The notes below the pieces were generated by a model, which worked only from the letters and a program-made list of their open reading frames with translations, was not told where the DNA came from and ran no database searches. From CBDFKF01 sp965248765 (lineage in GTDB: Bacteria > Pseudomonadota > Alphaproteobacteria > VGEJ01), in NCBI GenBank assembly GCA_965248765.1, contig CBDFKF010000003.1, positions 1-64,000 on the forward strand: DNA of 64,000 nucleotides. The letters are read 5' to 3'. Position numbers and translations under genes: made by a program. Below, piece after piece: positions 8,893 to 17,051 of the stretch. The first letter of the stretch is position 1, and every line of letters begins with the position of its first letter.

Positions 8893-9624
8893 ATGAGCGT
8901 CGGATTTGCCGGCAGCAGTGGCGGGCACGAAGCGGTCGTCGTCCTCGGCGTCGCGCGGTCGGCAACCTCCGCACTCTCCGGTGCCCTCGATATCCTAGGC
9001 GTCCCGTTTGCCGGCCGCCTCAAGCCTCTCGATGACTGGAACGCGAAGGGGAACTACGAGCACGCCGAGCTTTCCGATGCGAACAAGCGGATTCTTCGCG
9101 CCCTCGATTCGGACTGGTCGGACGAATCACCGTTGCCGGGCGATTGGAACGAACGGCGCGAGGTGCGGGCGATCGGAGTGGACATCTCGAAGATAATCCA
9201 GCGCGACTTCAGTGCACTGCCGGTCTTCGGGATCAAGGATCCACATCTCACACTGCTGCTCCCGGTCTATCTCCGAGTCTTCGATGAACTCGGGATCAGA
9301 CCGTGGCTGGTCGCGATGCGGCGTGCTCGCGCGGAGGTGATTGCCTCGGTCCGCGAGACGCCATACCTCCGCGGTGCTTTCTCGGTCGGGCGCGTAGCGC
9401 GCCTTTATGACAAATACGAGATGCATATCGTTCGCGACACCGGCGGGCGGCAGCTTCTGCGCATCGATTACGGATCCCTCCTCGAAGACCCCGAGGCGAC
9501 GGTGCAGGGCATCAGAATCCACCACTTGCCGTTAGCGCGATCGCCGTCGACCGTGATGATCGGGTTGAGGACCAAGTGCGCGGCGAACAGGATGCGGCTC
9601 GAGATGCCGGTGAAGAAGGCATGA
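8893..9624 (+). CDS. Sulfotransferase-family protein, 3' end replaced
   Basis: The first ~205 residues look like a PAPS-dependent sulfotransferase-family protein. The phosphosulfate loop is VVVLGVARSATSAL (residues about 15-28), followed by FGIKDPHLTLLLPVY, a MRRARAEVIASV helix and LLRIDYGSLLEDPEATV, the usual C-terminal region of the fold. After about base 9510 the frame runs antisense through a SnoaL-like gene, so the last ~38 residues are not sulfotransferase sequence. The gene therefore appears truncated by a rearrangement. It may have modified a polysaccharide together with the RmlC-like neighbour (inference). Confidence 0.65.
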   Translation: MSVGFAGSSGGHEAVVVLGVARSATSALSGALDILGVPFAGRLKPLDDWNAKGNYEHAELSDANKRILRALDSDWSDESPLPGDWNERREVRAIGVDISKIIQRDFSALPVFGIKDPHLTLLLPVYLRVFDELGIRPWLVAMRRARAEVIASVRETPYLRGAFSVGRVARLYDKYEMHIVRDTGGRQLLRIDYGSLLEDPEATVQGIRIHHLPLARSPSTVMIGLRTKCAANRMRLEMPVKKA

Positions 9625-9814
9625 ATCGCCCGTGCCCCTCGTAGCGTCCGAATGACTCGCCGGCATCGAAGACGCCATCGGGCTCGAACACCGAACAGAT
9701 CCCATCGGCGTCGTAGCCGGCATCGCAGTATGGGCAATACCGGGCCTTGAGCTGCTTGATCGCCTCGATCGCTGTGAGGCGGTCCACTTGTTGTTCCAGG
9801 GTCATCTCGGTCAT
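9511..9814 (-). pseudogene. SnoaL-like (NTF2 fold) protein remnant, frameshifted and 3'-truncated
   Basis: From the ATG at 9814 the minus strand encodes a typical SnoaL/nuclear transport factor 2-like start (TLEQQVDRLTAIEAIKQLKA, then CSVFEPDGVFDAGESFGRYEG). Near base 9640 the frame must shift by one to continue as AIHAFFTGISSRILFAAHLVLNP and ITVDGDRANGKWWI. A missing G in a G run (gaggggca) would explain it. At about 9510 the homology stops at the junction with the sulfotransferase fragment, before the end of the usual ~130-150 residue domain. Function is unknown; such domains include isomerases, cyclases and hydroxylases. Confidence 0.6.
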
Positions 9815-10042
9815 CGGCTGGCTCCCGCGTGCGCCGCACTGGGGCGGCTGTCAGGAGAGCCTAGGCCATGGCACCGCGCCCGTCAGCGGCGTTGCAACGC
9901 TGAAAATCATCGGCTTCAGAAGATCGCGCAGGCGATTCGAGGCTCAGGCAAGAAATTTCTCTCGATCCTGTCGAATCGCGACCTCGTCGCGCGTCGCAAG
10001 GGTGATCGGCGCCGAGGCACGGTGCCCAGCCAGGAGGGAACG

Positions 10043-10393
10043 ATGGAATACATGATCTTGATCTATGACGATGAGGCCGCTGGCGCGAACGCGCCGAAAG
10101 AGGCGGTCGAGAAGATGTTTGGGGAGTACAGGGCCTACAGCGCCTCGCTGGTCGAGAAGGGTGCGATGCGCAGCGGCAATCCGCTTCAACCGAGCGCCAC
10201 GGCGACCACCGTCCGCTTGCGGAACGGCGAGCGCCAGACCGCCGACGGGCCGCACCGGGCCGATGGGGAACAGCTCGGCGGCTACTACATCATCGATTGC
10301 GCCGACCTCGACGAGGCGCTCGACTGGGCGGCCAAGGTCCCATCGGCCCCCTACGGCACGATCGAGGTGCGCCCCGTTCTCGCGATGGGCTAA
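10043..10393 (+). CDS. DGPF/YCII-related protein, ECF42 partner
   Basis: This 116-residue YCII-like protein of the DGPF family (MEYMILIYDDEAAG, ADGPHRADGEQLGGYYIIDC, TIEVRPVLAMG) has a ferredoxin-like alpha/beta fold. Such proteins are regularly encoded next to ECF42 sigma factors; their biochemical role is unresolved. The hallmark DGPF is DGPH here. I chose the ATG at 10043 because AGGAGGG lies 5 bases upstream and the alignment begins there. It forms a set with the second copy at 10478 and the sigma factor at 10854. Confidence 0.85.
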   Translation: MEYMILIYDDEAAGANAPKEAVEKMFGEYRAYSASLVEKGAMRSGNPLQPSATATTVRLRNGERQTADGPHRADGEQLGGYYIIDCADLDEALDWAAKVPSAPYGTIEVRPVLAMG

Positions 10394-10477
10394 CGTCGGG
10401 ATCTTTTGCGCGACATGGGCGCCCGGACGCGAGCCGGGCGCCCGTCCGGTTCAGCACAGCCAACGACGGAGGGCTGC

Positions 10478-10826
10478 ATGGAGTACTTGATGCTGATCTA
10501 CTACGACGAAGCGGCGGGTGAGGGCCTATCGCCTGGCGAACGCGAGGCACAGCTCGCCGCCTATCGCGCCTACACCAAGACTCTGATCGACGCCAATGTC
10601 ATGCGCGGCGGGAATGCCCTGCAGGGAACCGAGATGGCTCAGAAGCGTGCGCGCCCGCGATGGCAAGGTGATGACCACCGATGGCCCGTTCGCCGAAACG
10701 CGGGAACAGCTCGGCGGCTACTACCTCATCGAATGCGACACCTTCGAGGAGGCAACGAGCTGGGCGGCAAAGTGCCCGGCCGCGCAAACCGGGACCATGG
10801 AGGTCCGGCCAATCTGGAAGTACTGA
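10478..10826 (+). pseudogene. Second DGPF/YCII-related protein, one-base frameshift
   Basis: The ATG at 10478 follows ACGGAGGG and begins MEYLMLIYYDEAAGEG, a clear paralogue of the 10043 protein. Around 10635-10650 the frame shifts by one base. Before it the product reads MRGGNALQGTEMAQ, and after it the other frame reads SVRARDGKVMTTDGPFAETR through to EVRPIWKY and a stop at 10826. An extra A in cagaagc would account for the break. This copy has the intact DGPF tetrapeptide that the first copy lacks. It is either a recent mutation or a sequencing error. Confidence 0.75.
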
Positions 10827-10853
10827 CGCCGCGGTCCACCGATCACCACGAGC

Positions 10854-12098
10854 ATGAGCGGCACGCACGAGGCGCTGACGACCATCTTCCGCACAGAGGC
10901 GGGGCTGGTCATCGCGGCGTTGACGAAGATGTGCGGCGACATCGGGCTCGCCGAGGATGCCTTCCAGGATGCCATCGCCGCAGCGCTCGCGCGCTGGCCC
11001 ACCGGTGGCGTGCCGCGCAACCCCGCCGCCTGGTTGACCACTACCGCCCGTCGCCGTGTCATCGACCGGCTGCGCCGCGCCAGCACGCGCCGCAACCAAC
11101 AGGGCGCGCTCGAAGTCCTGACACGGCTTGAGGTGCCGGGGCAACACGACCTGGGAGACCATCACGTGATCCCGGACTCGCGGCTTGAGCTGATGTTCAC
11201 GTGCTGCCACCCAGCGCTGTCGCCCGAGGGCCAGGTCGCGCTGACGCTGCGCACGCTGGGCGGTCTGGAGACGCCGCAGATAGCGCGCGCCTTCCTCGTT
11301 CCCGAAACGACGCTCGCCCAGCGGCTGGTTCGCGCCAAACGGAAGATCAAGGACGCCGGTATCCCTTTCCGCATACCAGCGGCTACCGAGCTGCCGGAGC
11401 GCCTCGCGACGGTGCTGATGGTGCTCTATCTCGTCTTCAACGAAGGCCACGGCGCCGCGCTCGACGATGATCCTGAGCGCCGAGCGCTGGCGGGGGAGGC
11501 GATCCGCCTGTGCCGCGTGCTCGATGCGTTGCTTGCGGTCGAGCCGGAGATACTCGGTCTGCTCGCACTCATGCTGCTACTGCATTCGCGCCGCGATGCC
11601 CGCTTGGATGACGACGGGATGCTCGTCACTTTGGACAAACAGGACCGGACTCGGTGGGACCACGGGATGATCCGGGAGGGCCTGTCGCTGGTTCGCCGCG
11701 TTGCCGCGCTCAGGCGGCCCGGGCCCTACCAAACCGAGGCGGCGATCGCCGCGGTTCACGCCGAAAGCCCGAACCCGAACAAGGTCGATTGGGTGGCGAT
11801 CATCGCGCTCTACGGCGCCCTCATGACTATGCGGCCGACGCCGGTGGTCGCGCTCAATCGTGCGGTGGCGGTGGTCATGGCCGAGGATGCGCAAGCCGGC
11901 CTCGTTCTCATCGACCAGCCGAGCATCGCCGAACCGCTCGAGAGCTATCAGCCCTACCACGCGGCCCGCGCCGAGTTGCTGCGCCGCGCCGGCCAGATCG
12001 CCGATGCGCGCGGCGCCTATCGGCGGGCGATCGAGCTCACCGTCAATGCCGCTGAGCGGCTGTTCCTCGAACGCCAACTCGCGCAGCTCGCCCGCTGA
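10854..12098 (+). CDS. ECF42-type RNA polymerase sigma factor with C-terminal helical extension
   Basis: This 414-residue ECF sigma factor has region 2 at the N-terminus (MCGDIGLAEDAFQDAIAAAL, PRNPAAWLTTTARRRVIDRLRR) and region 4 at about residues 125-165 (LRTLGGLETPQIARAFLVPETTLAQRL). A long C-terminal helical/TPR-like extension follows (VLYLVFNEGHGA, YQPYHAARAELLRRAG, LTVNAAERLFLERQLAQL). That extension and adjacent DGPF genes define the ECF42 group, which lacks a classical anti-sigma factor and is thought to be controlled by its own C-terminal domain. It lies 27 bases after the second DGPF gene. Target promoters are unknown. Confidence 0.9.
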   Translation: MSGTHEALTTIFRTEAGLVIAALTKMCGDIGLAEDAFQDAIAAALARWPTGGVPRNPAAWLTTTARRRVIDRLRRASTRRNQQGALEVLTRLEVPGQHDLGDHHVIPDSRLELMFTCCHPALSPEGQVALTLRTLGGLETPQIARAFLVPETTLAQRLVRAKRKIKDAGIPFRIPAATELPERLATVLMVLYLVFNEGHGAALDDDPERRALAGEAIRLCRVLDALLAVEPEILGLLALMLLLHSRRDARLDDDGMLVTLDKQDRTRWDHGMIREGLSLVRRVAALRRPGPYQTEAAIAAVHAESPNPNKVDWVAIIALYGALMTMRPTPVVALNRAVAVVMAEDAQAGLVLIDQPSIAEPLESYQPYHAARAELLRRAGQIADARGAYRRAIELTVNAAERLFLERQLAQLAR

Positions 12099-12102
12099 TG
12101 TG

Positions 12103-12238
12103 CCCTCACCCCGACCCTCTCCCGCACATGCGGGCGTGCACGCGGGAGAGGGAGTTACTGCATCGAGGAAAGAGAACCCCTCGCCCGCACGGCGGGAGAG
12201 GGAGGGACCCGCGAGCGGTGCGAGCGGGAGGGTGAGGG
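12103..12238. repeat. Palindromic intergenic repeat (ccctcaccc...gggtgaggg type)
   Basis: The gap after the sigma gene is filled by nested inverted repeats: outer arms ccctcacc (12103-12110) and ggtgaggg (12231-12238), and inner arms ctctcccgc (12117-12125) and gcgggagag (12142-12150), with a second gcgggagagg near 12192. A related element lies at 40745-40857. It is probably a non-autonomous REP/MITE-like element common in alphaproteobacterial intergenic DNA. It could also act as a terminator between the sigma gene and the convergent dehydrogenase gene. Confidence 0.7.
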
Positions 12239-12254
12239 TGGGGGGCGGGTGAGA

Positions 12255-13199
12255 CTAGACGACTTGGTTTAGGAGGGCCTCGCCGGCGGCAATGCGGCGG
12301 CAGTTGTCGACCGCGACTGCGAGGCTGCGCTCGATCGTCTCCTGGGTGAGCCAGGCGAGGTGGGGGCTGACCACCACGTTATCGAGCTTCAAGAGTGGAT
12401 TGTCGGCTTCGACGGGCTCGGTTGCGAACACATCGAGGCCGGCGGCGCGTAGGTGGCCCGAGCGTAGACCTGCGACCAGCGCCGCCTGATCGACCAACCC
12501 GCCGCGCGCGGTGTTGATCAGGATCGCCCCCTCCTTCATCCGGGCGATGGCATCGGTATCGATCATGTTCTCGGTCTCTGGTGTCAGCGGGACATGGAGC
12601 GAGACGATGTCCGATTCGGCGAGCAGGGCCGGCAGCTCCCGCCACTCGGCCGCGGCATCGTCCTTACGTGTGAGCGCGAGGTAGAGGGTGCGGGCCCCCA
12701 TCGCCTTCAGGATCGGCGCGAGGAGCCGCGGAATGGCGCCGTAGCCGATCAGGCCGACGGTCCGCCCGTTGAGCTCGCCGAGACGATCCTGGACGTCGGG
12801 TCCGAGCTTCCAGCCGCGGTCGGCGCGCGTCGCCGGGTCCAAGAGCGCGAGGCACCGGAGCGCTGCCAGCATCAGCATCAGCGCCTGCTCGGCTGCGGCG
12901 CGGCTGTTGGTGCCGGGCATGTTGCAGACCGCGATGCCGCGGCCCTTGGCGGCCTCGAGATCGATGGTGTTGACGCCGATGCCGATCTTCTGGATGAGGC
13001 GCAAGCCCGGCGCGCCGGCGATCACCTCGGCGGTGACCGGCCTGAGCACGTGCCACAGCACCTCGGCCTCGCTCATGAGCTCGGCGAACCGCGCATCGTC
13101 GCTTTCCGGGCAGGTCGAGACGGTGAGGCCCTCGGCGCTCAGGTCCTTCAGCCTGGTCTGCAGCTTGGCGCTGGCATCGTAGTGGAAGACGACGTTCAT
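12255..13199 (-). CDS. D-2-hydroxyacid dehydrogenase family protein
   Basis: The 314-residue protein belongs to the D-isomer-specific 2-hydroxyacid dehydrogenases (glyoxylate/phosphoglycerate type). The catalytic set is present: R232 in INTARGGLVD, E261 in LDVFATEPVE and H280 in VVSPHLAW. The NAD-binding loop reads GLIGYGAIPRLL, with Pro in place of the last Gly of GxGxxG. It is the last gene of the minus-strand corrinoid operon, 12 bases after the pterin-binding methyltransferase. A role in oxidising the demethylated product, or supplying reductant, is inference. Confidence 0.85.
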   Translation of the reverse strand: MNVVFHYDASAKLQTRLKDLSAEGLTVSTCPESDDARFAELMSEAEVLWHVLRPVTAEVIAGAPGLRLIQKIGIGVNTIDLEAAKGRGIAVCNMPGTNSRAAAEQALMLMLAALRCLALLDPATRADRGWKLGPDVQDRLGELNGRTVGLIGYGAIPRLLAPILKAMGARTLYLALTRKDDAAAEWRELPALLAESDIVSLHVPLTPETENMIDTDAIARMKEGAILINTARGGLVDQAALVAGLRSGHLRAAGLDVFATEPVEADNPLLKLDNVVVSPHLAWLTQETIERSLAVAVDNCRRIAAGEALLNQVV

Positions 13200-13211
13200 G
13201 GGCCCGTGCCG

Positions 13212-14255
13212 TCACGCCGCCGGTGCGCTCAGCTCTCCTTTGCGCCAGGCGCGAATGTAGTTCTTGCAGTGCTCATCGCGCCCGAGCAGGACGGCGGCGG
13301 CCATGTCGTGGGGCGGTGCGGTGCGGTCGATCGTCGCGAGCTTCTCGATCGGGCTCACCACCGGGTCGATGATGCCGGCGTCGGCGCCCGCCTCGACGGC
13401 GAGCACCATGAACATCTCGTTCAGCAGGCGGCGGCTGGGGATGCCGAACGAGACGTTGCTGATGCCGCCGGTGATGTGGATCTCCGGGCCGAACTTCTCG
13501 CGCAGTCCGCGGATCGCATCGAGGCAGTGATGGCCGAACTCGGTGTCGACCGAGACCGGGAAGACGAGCGGGTCGATGAAGATGTCGCCAAGCGCAAAGC
13601 CCCGCTCGCGCGCCGCCTCGACCATCGCGGAGGCGTTCTCGATGCGCGCCGCGGCGCCATCGGGCATGCCCTTGGCGCCAGCCGCGGTCACCACCACCCG
13701 CGCATTGTGGGACGCCGCGAGGTCGAGCGCATCGAGCCGCTCGAGCGAGGCCGAGTTAAGCATCGGGCGAACCCGGGCCGGATCGTGGGCGGCGAGGCCG
13801 GCCTCGATTACCGCCACACTGGATGAATCGACCGAGAGCGGCAGCGCCGTCATCTCCTGGACCGCGCCGACCAGCCAGGCGATCGTCGCGGTCTGCTTGG
13901 CGAGCATGGGGGAGACCTCATCGACGTTGAGATCGAGAATGTCGGCGCCGGCGGTTTCGAGTTGGGCTACGAGTTCGCGCAGGTAGGCGAGGCCGGCGGC
14001 CGGATTGGAACCGATCTCGCCCATCGCCAGCTCGATCGCTATCTGGACGTGTTTGACCCGGCCCTCGTCGTAGTCCTTGGTCTTCTTCGCTTCTTCGGGA
14101 ATGGGGAGGTGGCGTGGCGCGCCATCAGCGGTGGTGTAGAGGACGACCTCGGCGCCGTCGTGCTCGACCACCCGCTTGCCCTTGCGCAGCACCAGGCGGG
14201 TGGCGTGGATGTTCTCGCCGATCACGACCAGCTTGCGATCGGCGAACTTGGTCAT
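13212..14255 (-). CDS. Pterin-binding methyltransferase (methyl-corrinoid:tetrahydrofolate type)
   Basis: This 347-residue TIM-barrel protein of the dihydropteroate synthase/pterin-binding family resembles MtrH/AcsE-type methyltransferases that move a methyl group between a corrinoid protein and tetrahydrofolate. Visible elements are VIGENIHATR at the N-terminus, ADILDLNVDEVSP with the pterin-binding Asp/Asn, LPLSVDSSSVAVIEAGL, and HITGGISNVSFGIPSRRLLN, the classic methyltransferase G-G-x-S-N-x-S-F-G motif. The ATG at 14255 overlaps the activator stop as ATGA. It would be the final acceptor step of the operon, giving methyl-THF. Confidence 0.88.
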   Translation of the reverse strand: MTKFADRKLVVIGENIHATRLVLRKGKRVVEHDGAEVVLYTTADGAPRHLPIPEEAKKTKDYDEGRVKHVQIAIELAMGEIGSNPAAGLAYLRELVAQLETAGADILDLNVDEVSPMLAKQTATIAWLVGAVQEMTALPLSVDSSSVAVIEAGLAAHDPARVRPMLNSASLERLDALDLAASHNARVVVTAAGAKGMPDGAAARIENASAMVEAARERGFALGDIFIDPLVFPVSVDTEFGHHCLDAIRGLREKFGPEIHITGGISNVSFGIPSRRLLNEMFMVLAVEAGADAGIIDPVVSPIEKLATIDRTAPPHDMAAAVLLGRDEHCKNYIRAWRKGELSAPAA

Positions 14256-15925
14256 CCGGCACTCCGGTGGCGCGCCGGCTCGGCGGGCGGTGGCAACACG
14301 TCCGGCATCGGCTTGAACTGGCAGGCGTCGACGAAAATTTCGAAGAAGTCCGGCGTGGTTTCGAGCTCGACATGGTCGATGGTCTGGACCGCGGTCTCGA
14401 GGGCGCGCCGCTTGGTCTTGGAAAGCAGGATCTCGCGGGCGCCCTGCACCGCCGCGTTGCCGACCTTGACGATGCGCTCGACCGGTACGGGCGGCAACAG
14501 CCCGATGTCGATGGCGTTGCGAATATCGACGTAGGTGGCGAAGCCGCCGGCGAGATAGAGCCGGTCGATATCGGCCGGATCGATGCCGAGCGAGCGCATG
14601 ACGATGTACTGGCCGCAATAGTTCGCCGCCTTGGCCTGGGCGAGGTTGCTCGCATCTTCCTTCGAGAAGGTAATGCCGTGCTCGGGCACGACGATCATCT
14701 CGAACTGCCGGCGATCGGCGGTGAACACGCCCTTGGCGGTCATCCGGTCGTGGCGGCGGAGCTCGGCCAGCAGATCGATGAGGCCGGAGCCGCAGATGCC
14801 GGTGGCCGGGCCGCCACCGATCGTCTCATAACGCACGCCGACATCGGCCAGGCGCACCGACTCAATGGCACCGTCGTAGGCTGGCATGCCGTACTTGATC
14901 AGGCCGCCTTCGAACGCCGGTCCCGCGGGGCACGAGGCGGCTAGCAGCCGACCCCGGCGCTTGAGCACTACCTCGGTGTTGGTGCCCATGTCGACGAGCA
15001 TCGCCGTCTCCTCGGCTTCCCCCAGGAGCCCTACGGCAATCAGGCCGGCGGCGGCATCGGCGCCGACGTGGCTCGCGATCAGTGGCAGGCCGTAGACACG
15101 TGCCTGTGGGCTCGCTCGCAGGCCGAGGCGGCGCGCCCGTTCAAGGAGCGCGGTATGTGGCCGCACGCCGGCCCGATGCTCGTCCTCGATCGACGACTTG
15201 TAGGGTTTCTGGCCGATGCTCTGGACATCGAGCTTGAACAGGAGTTCGCGCATGGTGGTGTTGGCGGCGATCACGATCTCGTAGATAACGCGCCGGAGCA
15301 GGCCGAGATGATCGCAGGTCTCGATGATGGCGCGGTTGATCGCGGCGGCGATCGCGTTGTGCAACTCGCCGGCATGCGCGGCGGCGCCGTCATAGGAGAT
15401 GCGGTGCATGATATCGCTGCCGCCGAAGCGCTGCGGGTTCTCGAACGCGCTGGTGTGGAGGCTCTCGCCGCTCTCCAGATCGATGAAGTCGAGCACGACT
15501 GTGGTGGTGCCGAGATCGATGGCGAGCCCGAGGATGCGGCCGCGGTAGCGATCGATGGCCTCGCCGTCGTACAGCACCTCCTCGCCGCCGCGGGTGACCA
15601 CGGGGTCCAGCGCCACCTCGGTCCGCGGTCGCGACAGCATAAGAATGCGCGGGCGCCGCCGTAGCGGGGCGAACGTCACGTCGACATCGTCGCGGGTGAT
15701 TGCCGCCTGGCAGGCCAGCCGGTAGTTGCCGCGCAGGAACGACTCGGCCTCGCTCGGTGGGCTGAGCGCCTCGAGACCGCCGGTCACCTCAACGACGCAC
15801 TCGTGGCAGCGGCCGTTGCGATGGCACGAGGTCGGCACCTCGAGGCTGAGCTCATCGGCGTAGTCGAAGAGAGTCTTGCCTCCGACGACGGGACGGGATT
15901 CACCGTCGTGGGAGATGGTGCTCAC
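14252..15925 (-). CDS. ASKHA-domain corrinoid activation protein with N-terminal 2Fe-2S domain (RACE/RamA-like, DUF4445)
   Basis: This 557-residue reductive activator returns Co(II)-corrinoid to Co(I) using ATP. The N-terminus is a plant-type [2Fe-2S] ferredoxin domain with C34, C40 and C43 (SCHRNGRCHEC) and C72 (RLACQ). The C-terminal ASKHA/DUF4445 part shows LAIDLGTTTVVLD, FENPQRFGGSDIMHRI, MLVDMGTNTEVVL, GGGPATGICGSGLIDL and LYLAGGFATYVD. The start is GTG at 15925, overlapping the TGA of the small cysteine protein as GTGA. It is required whenever the adjacent B12 protein becomes accidentally oxidised, as expected in an aerobe. Confidence 0.92.
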   Translation of the reverse strand: MSTISHDGESRPVVGGKTLFDYADELSLEVPTSCHRNGRCHECVVEVTGGLEALSPPSEAESFLRGNYRLACQAAITRDDVDVTFAPLRRRPRILMLSRPRTEVALDPVVTRGGEEVLYDGEAIDRYRGRILGLAIDLGTTTVVLDFIDLESGESLHTSAFENPQRFGGSDIMHRISYDGAAAHAGELHNAIAAAINRAIIETCDHLGLLRRVIYEIVIAANTTMRELLFKLDVQSIGQKPYKSSIEDEHRAGVRPHTALLERARRLGLRASPQARVYGLPLIASHVGADAAAGLIAVGLLGEAEETAMLVDMGTNTEVVLKRRGRLLAASCPAGPAFEGGLIKYGMPAYDGAIESVRLADVGVRYETIGGGPATGICGSGLIDLLAELRRHDRMTAKGVFTADRRQFEMIVVPEHGITFSKEDASNLAQAKAANYCGQYIVMRSLGIDPADIDRLYLAGGFATYVDIRNAIDIGLLPPVPVERIVKVGNAAVQGAREILLSKTKRRALETAVQTIDHVELETTPDFFEIFVDACQFKPMPDVLPPPAEPARHRSAG

Positions 15926-16260
15926 GCGTTGGGCTTTCGCGTCGTGGTACGCCGCCGTGCCGCGGCGGCGCTCTTCACGTCGTTGATCTTCTTCTTGGCG
16001 CGGTGGTAGCGGCTGGGGTCGGTCTCCCAGGCATCGCGGTAGTCGAAACGGCCATCGTGCCCACAGGTGGCGGCCTCGCCCTCGATCTCCGGCGCGATCT
16101 GGTTGCGGCAGCGAATGGCGGCCGTGCACTTGTCGTGGCGGTCGCGATAGGGGCAGCGGTGCTGCGAGATGGTGTCGGCATGGGCGACCATGTCCGAGAA
16201 GATCTCGGTGATGCGGTCCAGCCGCTTCTGGTAGTCGTCCTGGCTGATCTTCCGTGCCAT
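15922..16260 (-). CDS. Small four-cysteine protein of the corrinoid operon, function unknown
   Basis: The 112-residue protein has no family I recognise. The N-terminal half is helical and charged (ISQDDYQKRLDRITEIFSDM). The centre holds four cysteines, C36, C45, C51 and C66 (RCPYRDRHDKCTAAIRCRNQ, ATCGHDG), and the tail is Lys/Arg-rich (AAAARRRTTTRKPNA). The spacing Cx8Cx5Cx14C could bind an iron-sulfur cluster or zinc. It sits between the B12 protein and the activator, 9 bases after the former and overlapping the latter by GTGA, so expression is tightly linked to both. An electron donor or assembly factor for the activator is the natural hypothesis. Confidence 0.75.
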   Translation of the reverse strand: MARKISQDDYQKRLDRITEIFSDMVAHADTISQHRCPYRDRHDKCTAAIRCRNQIAPEIEGEAATCGHDGRFDYRDAWETDPSRYHRAKKKINDVKSAAAARRRTTTRKPNA

Positions 16261-16269
16261 GGCGGCCCG

Positions 16270-17019
16270 CTACTGGCGGCTCTCCATAAGTTGTTTGGCG
16301 AGGGCGACGCAATCGAGGGCGTCCTTGCCATAGCCGTCGGCCCCCATGTCGTCAGCGAACTCCTGGGTCACCGGCGCACCGCCGACGATCACCATGACGT
16401 CATCGCGGAGATCGGCGTCGATGAAGGCCTCGATGGTAATGCCCATATTCGGCATCGTCGTCGTCAACAGGGCCGACATGCCAACGATCGGCGCCTGGTG
16501 CATTTCGATGGCCTCGATAAACTCGTCCGCCGAGGTATCGACGCCAAGATCGATGACCTCGAAGCCGGAACCCCGCAGCATCATGATGCACAGGTTCTTG
16601 CCGATGTCATGCAGGTCGCCCTTGACCGTACCCATGATGACCTTGCCGGCCGGGTCGACGCCCGAGGCCGACAGGATCGGCTCGATGTGCGTCATCCCCG
16701 CCTTCATGGCGCGGGCGCACGCCAGCACCTCGGGCACGAAGATGAAGGCCTCACGGAACTTGATGCCGACGATGGCCATGCCGGCGATCAGGCCGTCGTC
16801 CATCACCTCCAATGCCTCTATTCCGTCCTCAAGCGCTTTCGCGGTCAGTGCATCGACGGTGTGGTGCTCGCCCTCGATCAGTGCGGCCGAGATGTCCTGC
16901 ATCGAAGCGCGGGCCTGGGCGAACATCTCGATCAGGCGCGCGATCTCCTCCGGCCGCTCAATGTACTCCTCGATCTCCTGGCGGATGGTCGCGTTGGCGA
17001 TATCGGCAAGCTCAGCCAC
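16270..17019 (-). CDS. B12-binding corrinoid protein (methyl carrier)
   Basis: This 249-residue corrinoid protein of the MtaC/MtbC/MtgC type has an N-terminal helical cap domain (LIEGEHHTVDALTAKALEDGIEALEVMDDGLIAGM) and a C-terminal B12-binding Rossmann domain. The lower-axial cobalt ligand is H137 in KGDLHDIGKNL, with GVDTSADEF, MSALLTTTMPNM and VIVGGAPVTQEFA as further B12-domain motifs. It carries the methyl group between the UroD-type enzyme (17052) and the pterin enzyme (13212). Confidence 0.94.
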   Translation of the reverse strand: MAELADIANATIRQEIEEYIERPEEIARLIEMFAQARASMQDISAALIEGEHHTVDALTAKALEDGIEALEVMDDGLIAGMAIVGIKFREAFIFVPEVLACARAMKAGMTHIEPILSASGVDPAGKVIMGTVKGDLHDIGKNLCIMMLRGSGFEVIDLGVDTSADEFIEAIEMHQAPIVGMSALLTTTMPNMGITIEAFIDADLRDDVMVIVGGAPVTQEFADDMGADGYGKDALDCVALAKQLMESRQ

Positions 17020-17051
17020 TGTCGAAACGTCCTCGGGTCATCGCGTGGGTG

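Noticed and set aside
12594..13826. Long plus-strand open frame opposite the dehydrogenase and pterin methyltransferase genes
   Set aside because: Composition is Asp/Glu/Arg/His-rich antisense sequence spanning two genuine genes; no domain seen.
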